From Nocardia sp. SYP-A9097 (GTDB lineage: Bacteria; Actinomycetota; Actinomycetes; Mycobacteriales; Mycobacteriaceae), in assembly GCF_009649815.1 (NCBI RefSeq), contig NZ_WJIC01000010.1:186001-250000 (forward strand): a DNA stretch of 64,000 bases. Reading direction: 5' to 3'. The notes beneath the pieces are model-generated. The model ran no database searches and had not been told where the DNA came from. It saw only the letters and a list, made by a program, of their open reading frames with translations. Each line of letters opens with the position of its first letter. The stretch's first letter is position 1. The translations under genes and the position numbers were made by a program. Of this stretch, positions 17,217 through 25,977 are shown in pieces.

Positions 17217-18337
17217 TCCCAGTCGTAGGCGTCGTCGAGCAGGGCTTCCAACATGGGCCGGTGCAGGACATAGTCGTCGGGGTCGGTGGGTCGGATGTCC
17301 TCACCGAAGTGGATGGCGCGCCGTTTGATTCGGGCCATGACAATCCCATTGCGCAGGGCCGCGTAGGTCAGGTGCCAGTCCATCTGCTGAGGTGTGTACC
17401 CACTGAATTCTTCGTACAGCCGTTCCACATCGCCGCGCCGCAGGTAGTCGGGCAGGCCGGGCTGGTCGAAGCGGACCGCGATGTCCTGGAAGAATCGGTG
17501 GAAGTGGATGAGCCAGGCGATATCGAGTTCACGCGGGCCGATCGCGGCCATCTCCCAATCGAGCACGGCGACCGGGTCGAAGCCGTCGAAAATAATATTG
17601 CCGGGGCGGGCGTCACCCCAGGTGAGCACATCCGGCCCGGTCTCGGTCGGCCAGTTCGCCTCGAGATGGTCGAAGGTGCGCTCCAGCAGCGGGATTCGAA
17701 TGCCATCCCCCGCCAGTGCCCATTCGTACCATGCCTTCTGCGCCTCGAAATGCCGACGCAGCGCCGAGCCTTCACCGGCGAGCATCGGGAACTTCTCGTC
17801 CGGATTCTCGATGGCGTGGACCGCGCTGATGACATCGACGATATTGCGGGTCATCGCGGCCCGCTCCGCGAGCGTCGCATCGAAGATCCAGCCGAGGAAC
17901 ACGTACGGCGGATTATCCTCGGGCACTCGCCCATTTGCCCGGCGCATGACGAAGAACGGTGAGCCGAGCACCGTTTCGTCGTTCTCCAGCCAGCACAGCT
18001 GTGGCAGCGGCACCTCGGTGGCCGCGGCGACACCGGCGATCACCGCGTATTGCGTGGCGAGATCGTACTTCTCGAAGACCGGGAAGGAGCTGTCCTCCGG
18101 GGCGATTCGTGCCACGAACGAATCGCTCATGGGCTCGCCGCTCACGGTCCATTCGGCATCGAACAGCAGCGTGGTGCTGGACATGCCGCCCGCGGGCCGG
18201 GTCAGCGAAACGATATCGGGTGGCGTGTCAGCGTCCACTTTCGAGGCCAGCCATCGGGTGAGATCGGCGGTGAGGGCATCGAGGTCACGCTCACTGGTGG
18301 TCATTTCCCACCGCTGATTGGGGTCGGCCGACGTCAT
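17213..18337 (-). CDS. Phosphotransferase family protein (APH-like kinase)
   Basis: A protein of 374 residues with an aminoglycoside-phosphotransferase/choline-kinase fold. It shows a nucleotide-binding GGMSSTTLLFDAEW near residue 55, the catalytic loop as TWGDARPGNIIFDG (Asp in place of the usual HGDxxxxN start) and LDWEMAAIGPRELDIAWL as the metal-binding site. Relatives sit beside acyl-CoA dehydrogenases and may phosphorylate hydroxyacyl-CoAs. The ATG at 18337 has AGGAGG five bases upstream. It is the first gene of a two-gene operon with the CrtC-like protein. Confidence 0.85.
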   Translation of the reverse strand: MTSADPNQRWEMTTSERDLDALTADLTRWLASKVDADTPPDIVSLTRPAGGMSSTTLLFDAEWTVSGEPMSDSFVARIAPEDSSFPVFEKYDLATQYAVIAGVAAATEVPLPQLCWLENDETVLGSPFFVMRRANGRVPEDNPPYVFLGWIFDATLAERAAMTRNIVDVISAVHAIENPDEKFPMLAGEGSALRRHFEAQKAWYEWALAGDGIRIPLLERTFDHLEANWPTETGPDVLTWGDARPGNIIFDGFDPVAVLDWEMAAIGPRELDIAWLIHFHRFFQDIAVRFDQPGLPDYLRRGDVERLYEEFSGYTPQQMDWHLTYAALRNGIVMARIKRRAIHFGEDIRPTDPDDYVLHRPMLEALLDDAYDWE

Positions 18338-18552
18338 CGGGCCTCCTGGTGCTGCGTAAAGAGTTGCATGGCAACGGATTACAGCCCTGGCACGCTGTCG
18401 ATCCCGTCCCGCGGCGGACGCCACGGTGCGAGCAATCTAACGCGTTCCCATTTGTCAGGGGACGGGATTCAGCACCTGATTTCACCTGTACCGCTCAGTG
18501 GGATCCCCCATTGGCGAAACACCCTCGGAGCTTTGGTGGCACCGGATTGCCA

Positions 18553-18717
18553 GCAGATCACCACGATCAGGATGCGGAGTTGGAGCGGTTGCTCAATGCG
18601 GGGGCGCGGCAGGTTGATGTCGGGCAGACCGGGGCCGAGTCGTGGCATGTGCTGGCCGATCCGGAGGGGACTGAGTTCTGCCTGCTGCGCCGTCGGGTCG
18701 AGGCGGCGCAGAGCTGA
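18553..18717 (+). pseudogene. C-terminal remnant of a VOC (glyoxalase-like) protein
   Basis: The last 54 codons of an open frame read as the C-terminal repeat of a glyoxalase-like protein: AELERLLNAGARQVDVGQ, then ESWHVLADPEGTEFCLLRRR. The expected first 60-80 residues are missing; sequence before 18553 in any frame does not supply them. No start or ribosome-binding site fits the fragment. I read it as a 5'-truncated gene left by deletion. The stretch 18338-18552 shows nothing else. Confidence 0.7.
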
Positions 18718-18723
18718 CGCCGC

Positions 18724-19596
18724 TCACCGGTCCGGTAGGTGGATCGAGGAGAGTTTGGCCGGGTCGACCACTATGTGGATCGCGGTGATTCGATCATCGG
18801 TGACCGCGAAAGCGATAACGGACAGAGGCGTTCCATCCGACCGCCAGGACATATGACCGGGCAAGCCGTTCAGGAGCACGGGACGGTGGCGGGCGACCTC
18901 GCCGGAGAACATGCGGGCACCGCGCGCGACCTCGGTGGCGCCGAGGGTGACGACGACGCCGTTGGGGGTGTCGACGGTCAGCTTCACGTTCAGATCCAGC
19001 ACCCGGAGCAGCGCTTCGAAATCACCACCGAGGGCGGCGGCGCGGAAGGCTCGGACGACCTCGCGATGCTCCCGGCCGGGCCTCGCCGACCGGTCCGTGG
19101 ATTGCACCTTGCGGCGAGCGCGGCTGGCGATCATCTTGCTCGCATCGGCGGATTTGCCGAGGATATGGCCGATTTCGTGGAACGGGACCGCGAACATATC
19201 GTGCAGGACGAAGGCCAGACGTTCACTCGGGGACAGCGAATCAAGCACGACCAGCAGGGCGAATCCGACCGAATCAGCCAGCGCCACCTGCTCATCCGGC
19301 GTCGGATCATCGTCGGGCGTCACCACGAAATCCGAAAACTGCTCCCCATAGGAGATTTCGGGGCGGGCTTGCCGAGAACGCAAGACGTCCAGACTGATTC
19401 GACCGACCACCGTGGTCAACCAGCCCGCCAGATTGCCGATGGTCGCGGCATCCTGCCGGACCAGGCGCATCCACGCTTCCTGCACCACATCCTCGGCATC
19501 GGCGTGCGAGCCCAGCACGCGGTACGCGACGCTACGCAACCGGTCGCGCTGGGCTTCGAACGCCTCGGTGACGAGGCCGGACGGGTGGTCGGTCAC
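18724..19596 (-). CDS. ECF sigma factor of the SigJ/ECF41 type with C-terminal SnoaL-like domain
   Basis: A protein of 290 residues. Region 2 is visible as RLRSVAYRVLGSHADAEDVV and region 4 as LDSLSPSERLAFVLHDMFAV, PFHEIGHILGKSADASKMIA. Residues from about 185 on form an NTF2/SnoaL-like domain with VLDLNVKLTVDTPNGV and a late DDRITAIHIVVDPAKL; in ECF41 factors this fused domain controls activity in place of an anti-sigma factor. The following VOC gene is transcribed ahead of it, and their four-base overlap (ATGA) couples them. Confidence 0.9.
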   Translation of the reverse strand: MTDHPSGLVTEAFEAQRDRLRSVAYRVLGSHADAEDVVQEAWMRLVRQDAATIGNLAGWLTTVVGRISLDVLRSRQARPEISYGEQFSDFVVTPDDDPTPDEQVALADSVGFALLVVLDSLSPSERLAFVLHDMFAVPFHEIGHILGKSADASKMIASRARRKVQSTDRSARPGREHREVVRAFRAAALGGDFEALLRVLDLNVKLTVDTPNGVVVTLGATEVARGARMFSGEVARHRPVLLNGLPGHMSWRSDGTPLSVIAFAVTDDRITAIHIVVDPAKLSSIHLPDR

Positions 19597-19985
19597 GGCT
19601 TCCGCTGCTGCCGGAGCGAGATCCGGTTACCGTCCGGATCCACCGCCTCGATCCGCATACCGAACGGGTACTCCTCGGGCTCGGACTGCTCGAAGGTGAC
19701 GCCACGATCGCGAAGGATCTCGAAATCCTTTCGCAGATCATCGGATTCGAGGATCAGCGGCCCGGGCGCGGCCTGCTCACCCGCGTCGGCGGGCTGCCCC
19801 GCGGACGCCGCATGCGGCCACAGAATGATCTCCACCGGACTGTCGGGAACCCCGACCGTGAGGAACCGCCCGTCCGGCCCGGTGACATCGATCCGGGTCT
19901 GCAGGCCCAGCCTCTCGGTATAGAACGCCAATGCCCGGTCCTGATCGGTGACATAGATCGTCGCGTACATGATCTTGCTCAGCAT
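19593..19985 (-). CDS. VOC family protein coupled to the ECF sigma gene
   Basis: A protein of 130 residues with two vicinal-oxygen-chelate repeats: ATIYVTDQDRALAFYTERLG at the N-terminus and PFGMRIEAVDPDGNRISLRQ at the C-terminus. The ATG at 19985 is chosen because GGAG sits six bases before it and the VOC domain begins there; an in-frame start 17 codons upstream adds unrelated sequence. It overlaps the start of the sigma factor by four bases and precedes it in the operon. It may be a target or sensor of the sigma factor; the substrate is unknown. Confidence 0.85.
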   Translation of the reverse strand: MLSKIMYATIYVTDQDRALAFYTERLGLQTRIDVTGPDGRFLTVGVPDSPVEIILWPHAASAGQPADAGEQAAPGPLILESDDLRKDFEILRDRGVTFEQSEPEEYPFGMRIEAVDPDGNRISLRQQRKP

Positions 19986-20090
19986 GTTCTTCTCCACTGT
20001 TCGTCGATGCGACGACCATTCACATTCGGTCGTCACACCTATGACGAATGCTGTGGGAAGAAGGTAACAACCGCGCTCGGACGAGCCGAT

Positions 20091-20267
20091 TCACCAGTCG
20101 CGATTGCGATGCTTGGTGGCGCGCTTGTAGGTGCGAGCACTCGGGATGGGCTGCGCGGCATTGGATTGCCGAATGGCATGGCGTTGCCGCCATGCGATGA
20201 GATCCGGTCGTTCCGCGGGGGCTTGCGTAGCCGCCGGGGCACGATCGGCGTGTGGTGCGGCTTTCAT
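20091..20267 (-). CDS. Small basic hypothetical protein (58 residues)
   Basis: The frame encodes 58 residues. An alanine/proline-rich N-terminus is followed by a strongly basic end: WRQRHAIRQSNAAQPIP, then SARTYKRATKHRNRDW. An AGGGGGA box lies six bases before the ATG, which supports translation. It fills most of the otherwise empty gap 19986-20338. The family is not recognised; a nucleic-acid or ribosome-associated role would fit the charge but is speculation. Confidence 0.45.
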   Translation of the reverse strand: MKAAPHADRAPAATQAPAERPDLIAWRQRHAIRQSNAAQPIPSARTYKRATKHRNRDW

Positions 20268-20338
20268 GGCCGATCCCCCTGCGGTGTCGTGAGTTCCACT
20301 CCACGGTAGGGGGATTCGGGCGGGGGTTCCAGCGAATT

Positions 20339-21055
20339 TCAGCGGGTGGTTTCGGAGCCGGGTGCTTCGAAGGGGACGACCGGGTCGCGTGGACCGTAGT
20401 TCGCGCCGGCATTTCCGGCGGGCCCGCCGTACGGTCCGTAGCTGATGGCGGACCCGTACTGGCCGGGGGCGAGGGCAACCGGCTCCTTCGGACGCCCGCC
20501 GAAGGGCAGGAATTGCCCGCTGTCGAGGTCGTCGGAGGTGCTCACGGCCGCCATGATCAGCACGACCAGAACCGCGACCAACGGCTGCACTAGCAGCGCC
20601 GGCCAGCCTTCGACCGTCGGCGCGAATTCGATAATCGCATGCACAGCAGGATGGGCGGGACGCGAATGTCGTTGCTCGGCAATGGCTTCACCGACCCAGC
20701 GCATCACGGACGAACCGAGCGCCGATCCGGCCAGCAGGCCCAGCAGCAGTACCGGGCCGCGCACACTGCGCCAACGCCAGGCCGCGACGGTACTCAGCAC
20801 CGCGACCACCAGGCCGATGAGTACGAAGATGGCGACCGCGTCGAAGCGGTGCGTGCTCTCCCCCGTCAGCGCCGCGCCCCGGTCGGCGTCGACCACCAGC
20901 AACCGTTCGGCGGGTGCGAGAAAAGCCCAGAGCACGCCGCCGAGCGCGCTCACCGCGGCGATCGCGGCGAACACCACCGCTGCCGCGCGCGCCTCGCGCA
21001 TCACACCGTCGATACGCATGGCGGGCTGCTCGGCAGCGGTGAATGTGGTTGCCAC
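20339..21055 (-). CDS. DUF2567 membrane protein
   Basis: A protein of 238 residues with about four transmembrane helices (AAAVVFAAIAAVSALGGVLW; AIFVLIGLVVAVLSTVAAW; GPVLLLGLLAGSALGSSVM; LLVQPLVAVLVVLIMAAVS). It ends in a cytoplasmic or external Gly/Pro/Tyr-rich tail of about 60 residues. It matches the gene two places downstream of bioB in M. tuberculosis (Rv1591). The GTG start at 21055 overlaps the bsaP stop by one base (TAGTG), so it is co-translated with bsaP. The function is unknown. Confidence 0.8.
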   Translation of the reverse strand: MATTFTAAEQPAMRIDGVMREARAAAVVFAAIAAVSALGGVLWAFLAPAERLLVVDADRGAALTGESTHRFDAVAIFVLIGLVVAVLSTVAAWRWRSVRGPVLLLGLLAGSALGSSVMRWVGEAIAEQRHSRPAHPAVHAIIEFAPTVEGWPALLVQPLVAVLVVLIMAAVSTSDDLDSGQFLPFGGRPKEPVALAPGQYGSAISYGPYGGPAGNAGANYGPRDPVVPFEAPGSETTR

Positions 21056-21282
21056 TAGCGGCGTTCCAGCTGATGTGACTCGAGCACACCGTGCCGGGAG
21101 CATTTGGCCCACCAGCCGTCGGGGCTCACCTGCACGATCATGCGGCGGCCGCAGTGTTCACAGAACCGCGGCGGCTCCAACCCCATGGCGGCGGCGGGCG
21201 GGACCGGATCGTCGAGACCCGGCACCACTCGCTTGCCCGTGAAGGGGTTGTAGCGCTCCTCTATATCCACGTCCACGCCCAC
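21055..21282 (-). CDS. bsaP: Biotin synthase auxiliary protein (BsaP)
   Basis: A protein of 75 residues whose middle reads YNPFTGKRVVPGL and RFCEHCGRRMIVQVSPDGWW, followed by AKCSRHG. This is the conserved pattern of the small protein encoded right after bioB in mycobacteria (Rv1590 position), reported to be needed by mycobacterial biotin synthase to make biotin. The CxxC and the third Cys could bind a metal or Fe-S cluster. It lies 87 bases downstream of bioB and overlaps the DUF2567 gene. A GTG at 21276 is an alternative to the GTG start at 21282. Confidence 0.85.
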   Translation of the reverse strand: MGVDVDIEERYNPFTGKRVVPGLDDPVPPAAAMGLEPPRFCEHCGRRMIVQVSPDGWWAKCSRHGVLESHQLERR

Positions 21283-21369
21283 CTGTATGTCGAGATCCTC
21301 GATGCCTCAGCGCAGGGCACCGCAAACCGAGCCATTTGTACGGTACCGGTTTTCGATAACCCGCCGATC

Positions 21370-22407
21370 TCAGAGGGTTTCGTTGAGCGCCTTGATCGGC
21401 ATCTTGAGCTCGCCGAGCAGATCGATATCGGCTTCGGCGGGTCGGCCCAGGGTGGTGAGGTAATTGCCGACGATGACGGCATTGATGCCACCGAGGATGC
21501 CCTGCTTGGCACCGAGGTCGCCGAGGGTGATCTCGCGACCGCCCGCGAAGCGCAGGATGGTGCGCGGCAGCGCCAGACGGAAGGCGGCGACGGCGCGCAG
21601 CGCGTCTGCCGCGGGCAGAACTTCCAGGTCACCGAAGGGCGTGCCGGGGCGCGGGTTGAGGAAGTTCAACGGCACCTCGTCCGGCTCCAATTCGGCCAGC
21701 TGCGCGGCGAATTCGGCACGCTGCTCGATGGATTCGCCCATACCGAGGATGCCGCCGGAGCACACCTCCATACCGGCCTCGCGCACCATGCGCAGGGTGT
21801 CCCAGCGCTCTTCGTAGGAGTGCGTGGTGACCACATTCGGGAAGTGCGACTTGGCGGTCTCGAGATTGTGGTTGTAGCGGTGTACGCCCATGGCGGCGAG
21901 CTGATCGACCTGCTCCTGGTTGAGCATGCCCAGCGAGCAGGCGACCTGGATGTCGACCTCATTGCGAATGGCCTCGACGCCCGCGGCGACCTGCGCCATG
22001 AGCCGCTCGTCCGGTCCGCGCACGGCGGCGACGATGCAGAATTCGGTCGCGCCGGTCTTGGCGGTCTGCTTGGCGGCCTCGACCAGGCTCGGGATATCGA
22101 GCCAGGCGGCGCGCACCGGCGACTGGAAAAGGCCGGACTGCGAGCAGAAGTGGCAATCCTCGGGGCAGCCGCCGGTCTTGAGCGAGATGATGCCCTCGAC
22201 CTCGACTTCGGGACCGCACCACTTCATGCGCACGTCATGGGCGAGCGCGAGCAGTTCCTCGAGCCGGTCGTCGCCGAGGCGCAGCACCTCGACGGTCTGC
22301 TCCTGGGTGAGGCCGACGCCGCGCTCGAGCACCTGCTCGCGGGCGATCGTCAGAATGTCTTCGCCTGCCGCGCTGTCGGCTTCGGTCCTGACGGCTGCCT
22401 GGGTCAT
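21370..22407 (-). CDS. bioB: Biotin synthase
   Basis: A radical-SAM enzyme of 345 residues that inserts sulfur into dethiobiotin. The [4Fe-4S]-SAM motif is LKTGGCPEDCHFCSQSG. Further family marks are VACSLGMLNQEQVDQLAAMG, HRYNHNLETAKSHFPNVV and MEVCSGGILGMGES, which hold the second cluster's Cys ligands. The ATG at 22407 fits the family start; the frame stays open 13 codons upstream. A BioQ box lies 42 bases before it. bsaP and a DUF2567 gene follow in the same direction. Confidence 0.96.
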   Translation of the reverse strand: MTQAAVRTEADSAAGEDILTIAREQVLERGVGLTQEQTVEVLRLGDDRLEELLALAHDVRMKWCGPEVEVEGIISLKTGGCPEDCHFCSQSGLFQSPVRAAWLDIPSLVEAAKQTAKTGATEFCIVAAVRGPDERLMAQVAAGVEAIRNEVDIQVACSLGMLNQEQVDQLAAMGVHRYNHNLETAKSHFPNVVTTHSYEERWDTLRMVREAGMEVCSGGILGMGESIEQRAEFAAQLAELEPDEVPLNFLNPRPGTPFGDLEVLPAADALRAVAAFRLALPRTILRFAGGREITLGDLGAKQGILGGINAVIVGNYLTTLGRPAEADIDLLGELKMPIKALNETL

Positions 22408-22448
22408 TGACTCGAATCCCTTCGTCCGGCCGGTGTGGCCGAGCAACT

Positions 22449-22461
22449 TGAACGGTGTTCA
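22449..22461. promoter_or_regulatory. BioQ box between bioB and bioQ
   Basis: TGAACGGTGTTCA is a perfect TGAAC-N3-GTTCA palindrome. A TAGGCT hexamer follows at 22465-22470 on the bioQ side, and a TACCCT hexamer (22461-22466) is read towards bioB, so the box would cover both promoters. The same motif with centre ACC precedes bioF and bioA. BioQ binding to such boxes is established in corynebacteria and mycobacteria. Confidence 0.88.
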
Positions 22462-22515
22462 GGGTAGGCTAGCAGTCCGGAGAGTGAGCCGAAACACGAA
22501 GGGGTCGGATTCTCA

Positions 22516-23100
22516 GTGCAACTGCACCGCACGGACGTGGTCGACGGGGCCATCGCCATTCTCGACCAGTACGGACTCGCCGATCTGACCATGCGGCGGC
22601 TCGCGGGATCACTGCATGTGCAGCCCGGTGCGCTGTACTGGCACTTCCCCAACAAGCAGGCCCTGCTCGGCGCGGTCGCGGACCGCATTCTCGCGCCCAT
22701 GGACGAACCGGTCGAGACCACCGAATGGTCCGGTCAGATCACCGACTTGGCGCACCGCTTGCGCTCCTGCCTGCTCGCCTACCGTGACGGCGCCGAATTG
22801 GTCTCCGCCACATACGCTTCCAGACTCACCACCAGCAAGGGCCGGGAACGCTTGGCCGGGGCGGCGATTCGCGCGGGCATGACCCGCGAGGAAGCCGACC
22901 TCGCCGCCTACACCCTGCTCTACTACGTGCTCGGTCAAACGGTCGACGAGCAGTCCCGCATCCAAATGGACTCCGTCGGAGCGCTTTCCGAGGAGAGCTC
23001 ACCCCTGTACGACAGCCCGGACGCGACCTCCCGCTTCGACTTCGGCCTGCAGTTGTTCATCTCCGGAGTCCGCCACCTGCTGGGCACCCGCGTCCGCTGA
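22516..23100 (+). CDS. bioQ: TetR-family biotin repressor BioQ
   Basis: A protein of 194 residues. The N-terminal HTH is typical of TetR proteins (GLADLTMRRLAGSLHVQPGA, then LYWHFPNKQALLGAVAD), and the C-terminal half resembles TetR_C domains (MTREEADLAAYTLLYYVLGQ). Its place, divergent from bioB with a BioQ box between, and two more boxes before bioF and bioA identify it as BioQ. In mycobacteria BioQ represses biotin genes; it lacks ligase activity. The GTG at 22516 is the start. Confidence 0.88.
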   Translation: MQLHRTDVVDGAIAILDQYGLADLTMRRLAGSLHVQPGALYWHFPNKQALLGAVADRILAPMDEPVETTEWSGQITDLAHRLRSCLLAYRDGAELVSATYASRLTTSKGRERLAGAAIRAGMTREEADLAAYTLLYYVLGQTVDEQSRIQMDSVGALSEESSPLYDSPDATSRFDFGLQLFISGVRHLLGTRVR

Positions 23101-23218
23101 GCTGCGGTGTCAGCTACACCGTCCGGGTAGGTCGCGAGGCCGGGGTGCAGAAAACTACAGGGCAGCTCGGGAGTCAGCCGCAATGGCAAAGGGCGCGCGG
23201 TTCGAGAAGCTCTGAGCT

Positions 23219-24709
23219 ATGGCATATCTGGCGTGCGCCACCGGTTGGCGAAAATACCTTTGGCTGGCGGCCGGAATCGGGACCGGGTTGGTCGCCGCGA
23301 ACGGCGAGTGGTCGATCCCGATTGCCGGTTGGCTGTTCTCGATCGGCTTGATGCGGTTCACCCGCGGTACCGGTGCGCTCACCGGATTCGCCTGCGTCGC
23401 TTCGGCTTCGACCGCGACATCGGTGATTCTGGTCGCCGCCGCGGGACAACTCACGGTCCTGCCGATGGTGCTCGGGTGCGCAATACTGAGCGTGCTGCTG
23501 AGCCTTCCGCTACTGATCGACCGGCTGCTTTTCCAGCGATTGAATCCATTCACCGCCACCCTGGTCTTCCCGGCAGCCCGCGTGGCAGTCGAATTCCTGA
23601 TCGCGGTGATCAGTCCATTCGGCACGGTCTTCGGTCCCCTGGCCGACACCCAGTCGACGAATCTTCCTCTACTGCAATTGGTGTCGGTCACCGGCATCTA
23701 CGGCATCAGCTTCTTGATGGCCTGGGTCGCGCCGATCGTCAACTGCGCGTTGGAGTATCGCTGGAGCCGGCCGACCCGCGCCGCGACATCGGCCTTCGCC
23801 GTGGTGGCCGTACTGGTCTTCGCCGGTGGCGGCTTGCGACTGGCTCTCGCGCCCACGGCACCGAATCTGGTGCGTATCGCCGGAATCAGTGTCTCGCTCG
23901 CGGCCGAGGATCGAATGCGCGAGATCGACAACTTCCACACGCCGCGGCTCCTGCCCGAGCAGAAACCGGTGCTGCGCCGAGCGTTCGCAGTACTCGACGA
24001 TGATCTGTTCGCGCACAGTCGAATCGAGGCCGACGCCGGAGCCGAGATCGTGGCCTGGTCCGAGACCGCCGCGGTCGTACTCGACGAGGATTACCCCGAA
24101 TTCCTGCGGCAGGCGCGAGATCTGGCCGTAGACAAGCGGATCTATCTCGATATGGGGATCGCGGTGATCCTGGACGGTCAACCGCGCTCACGCGATATCG
24201 CGGTGCTCATAGCACCCGACGGTCAGGTGCTCTCGACCTACGACAAGGCGCATCCGGTGCCGGGTATGGAGAGTCTGCGCCCGGGTGACGGCATCGTCCC
24301 GGTATCGCACACGCCGTACGGCAGGCTGGCGAATGTCATCTGTTTCGATGCCGATTTCCCCGGCACCCTGCGCACCCGCGCCGACATCATGCTCGTGCCC
24401 GCCAACGACTGGAAGGGCATCGCGCGCACGCATTCGGCGAATGCGGTGTTCCGGGCCGTGGAGAACGGATACAGCCTGGTCCGGCAGACCAGCAATGGCA
24501 TCGCGATCACCGTCGACGCCTATGGCGTGCCGCTGGCCAGGACGAACTACTTCGGCACCGCACAGCAGAGCATGGTCGTATCGGTTCCGACACGCGGCAC
24601 CTGGACGATCTACGGCGTGGTCGGTGACCTGTTCGCGTGGCTCTGCGGCGCGGGCGTCACCGGCGTGGCGGCACTGGCCGCTGTCCGGGGAATCGGACGG
24701 CGGGGTTGA
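23219..24709 (+). CDS. Apolipoprotein N-acyltransferase-like membrane nitrilase
   Basis: A protein of 496 residues. The first about 210 residues contain six or seven hydrophobic helices; the rest is a carbon-nitrogen hydrolase domain. The Glu-Lys-Cys triad is visible as AWSETAAVVLDE, YDKAHPVPGMES and VICFDADFPG, arranged as in Lnt. Lnt adds a third acyl chain to lipoproteins outside the membrane. No Ppm1-like dolichol-phosphate mannose synthase is adjacent, unlike the main mycobacterial Lnt locus, so this may be a paralogue with another substrate. Two bases separate it from a histidine kinase gene. Confidence 0.82.
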   Translation: MAYLACATGWRKYLWLAAGIGTGLVAANGEWSIPIAGWLFSIGLMRFTRGTGALTGFACVASASTATSVILVAAAGQLTVLPMVLGCAILSVLLSLPLLIDRLLFQRLNPFTATLVFPAARVAVEFLIAVISPFGTVFGPLADTQSTNLPLLQLVSVTGIYGISFLMAWVAPIVNCALEYRWSRPTRAATSAFAVVAVLVFAGGGLRLALAPTAPNLVRIAGISVSLAAEDRMREIDNFHTPRLLPEQKPVLRRAFAVLDDDLFAHSRIEADAGAEIVAWSETAAVVLDEDYPEFLRQARDLAVDKRIYLDMGIAVILDGQPRSRDIAVLIAPDGQVLSTYDKAHPVPGMESLRPGDGIVPVSHTPYGRLANVICFDADFPGTLRTRADIMLVPANDWKGIARTHSANAVFRAVENGYSLVRQTSNGIAITVDAYGVPLARTNYFGTAQQSMVVSVPTRGTWTIYGVVGDLFAWLCGAGVTGVAALAAVRGIGRRG

Positions 24710-24711
24710 TC

Positions 24712-25977
24712 ATGGACAAGCACGCAATGCTCAGGCGAGGACCGAAAGGCAGGACATCGATGAGAGCATGGCTCGCGACACCGCTGCTGGCACTGGCCAT
24801 GCTCGCGCTCTCCGTCGCCGGTATCGGTGCGGCGATGCTGGTCCTCGTCGCCGCGGCACTGATGGCGGTCGGTGTCGGCAAGCATGTTCTCCCGCAGGCG
24901 GTTTCGCTGCTCCGCACGGTCGCGGACACGGCTCGCCGGATCGCGGGCCGGCTCGGCGTGGACATCGAGCGGCCCTACGGCACCGAGACCGGAGCGGTCG
25001 AGTTACTGTGGGCGCGCACCACCTGGAGAGATGTGGCCTGGGCGATCCTGGACCCCGTCATCGGCACCTGGGCATCCGCGCTCGCGCTGGGCATGCCGCT
25101 GTACGGCCTGTACGGCGTCGCGGTGCAGCCCTGGGTGTGGCGGGCCAATGCGCGGGCGGGCGGGACCAATTCCTATGGCGTCCTGCACGTGAACTCGACA
25201 TCGACTGCGCTGGCGGCGATCCCGGTCGGCCTCTCCTTGATCGCGCTCGGCCTGTATATCGGGCCGAAGGTGCTGCGCGTGCGCGCACGCTGGGCCCGCG
25301 AACTGCTCGGACCCTCGCGGACAACACAATTGGAGCACCGCGTCGAGACGCTCGCGGAGACCCGCGCGGACAGTGTGGACGCGCAAGCCACCGAACTGCG
25401 CCGCATCGAACGCGATCTGCACGACGGTGCGCAGGCGCGACTGGTCGCACTGGGTATGGGACTCGGTAACGCCGAGCGGTTGTTCGATCGGGATCCGGAG
25501 GCGGCCCGCCAGCTGGTGGCCGCCGCCCGGGAGGCGTCCTCCAAGGCCCTCGACGAGCTGCGCCACCTGGTGCGCGGTGTGCATCCGCCGGTTCTGGCCG
25601 ACCGAGGTCTCACCGATGCGATCCGCGCGCTGGCGCTGGATTCCCTGCTCGATGCCGAAGTGTCGTCCGAGCTGACCGGACGGCTCGCACCGCCGGTGGA
25701 GTCCGCCGTCTACTTCGCGGTCGCCGAACTGCTGGCCAATATCGGCAAGCACGCCAACGCGGCAACGGTCCATATCGCCCTGCACCACCGCGCCGGTGTG
25801 CTGAGCTGCGAGGTCACCGATGACGGCGACGGCGGCGCCGATCCCGCCGAAGGCACCGGGCTGCAAGGGATTCGAAGCCGACTGGCAGCCCTCGACGGAA
25901 CGATCACCATCGACAGCCCGATCGGCGGCCCGACCCGTATCCACCTGGAGGTGCCGTGCGCGACGAAATCCGCGTAG
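24712..25977 (+). CDS. NarL-type sensor histidine kinase
   Basis: A protein of about 421 residues. Hydrophobic helices at residues 20-60 and two more near 105-135 and 160-185 flank a putative sensor domain. The HisKA_3 phosphoacceptor is RRIERDLHDGAQARLVALG near 245, followed by a HATPase with NIGKHANA and GTGLQGIRSRLAALDG. The ATG at 24712 is two bases after the Lnt-like stop; an ATG at 24760 with AGGA five bases before it is also possible. The 3' end overlaps the response regulator start by 22 bases. Confidence 0.88.
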   Translation: MDKHAMLRRGPKGRTSMRAWLATPLLALAMLALSVAGIGAAMLVLVAAALMAVGVGKHVLPQAVSLLRTVADTARRIAGRLGVDIERPYGTETGAVELLWARTTWRDVAWAILDPVIGTWASALALGMPLYGLYGVAVQPWVWRANARAGGTNSYGVLHVNSTSTALAAIPVGLSLIALGLYIGPKVLRVRARWARELLGPSRTTQLEHRVETLAETRADSVDAQATELRRIERDLHDGAQARLVALGMGLGNAERLFDRDPEAARQLVAAAREASSKALDELRHLVRGVHPPVLADRGLTDAIRALALDSLLDAEVSSELTGRLAPPVESAVYFAVAELLANIGKHANAATVHIALHHRAGVLSCEVTDDGDGGADPAEGTGLQGIRSRLAALDGTITIDSPIGGPTRIHLEVPCATKSA

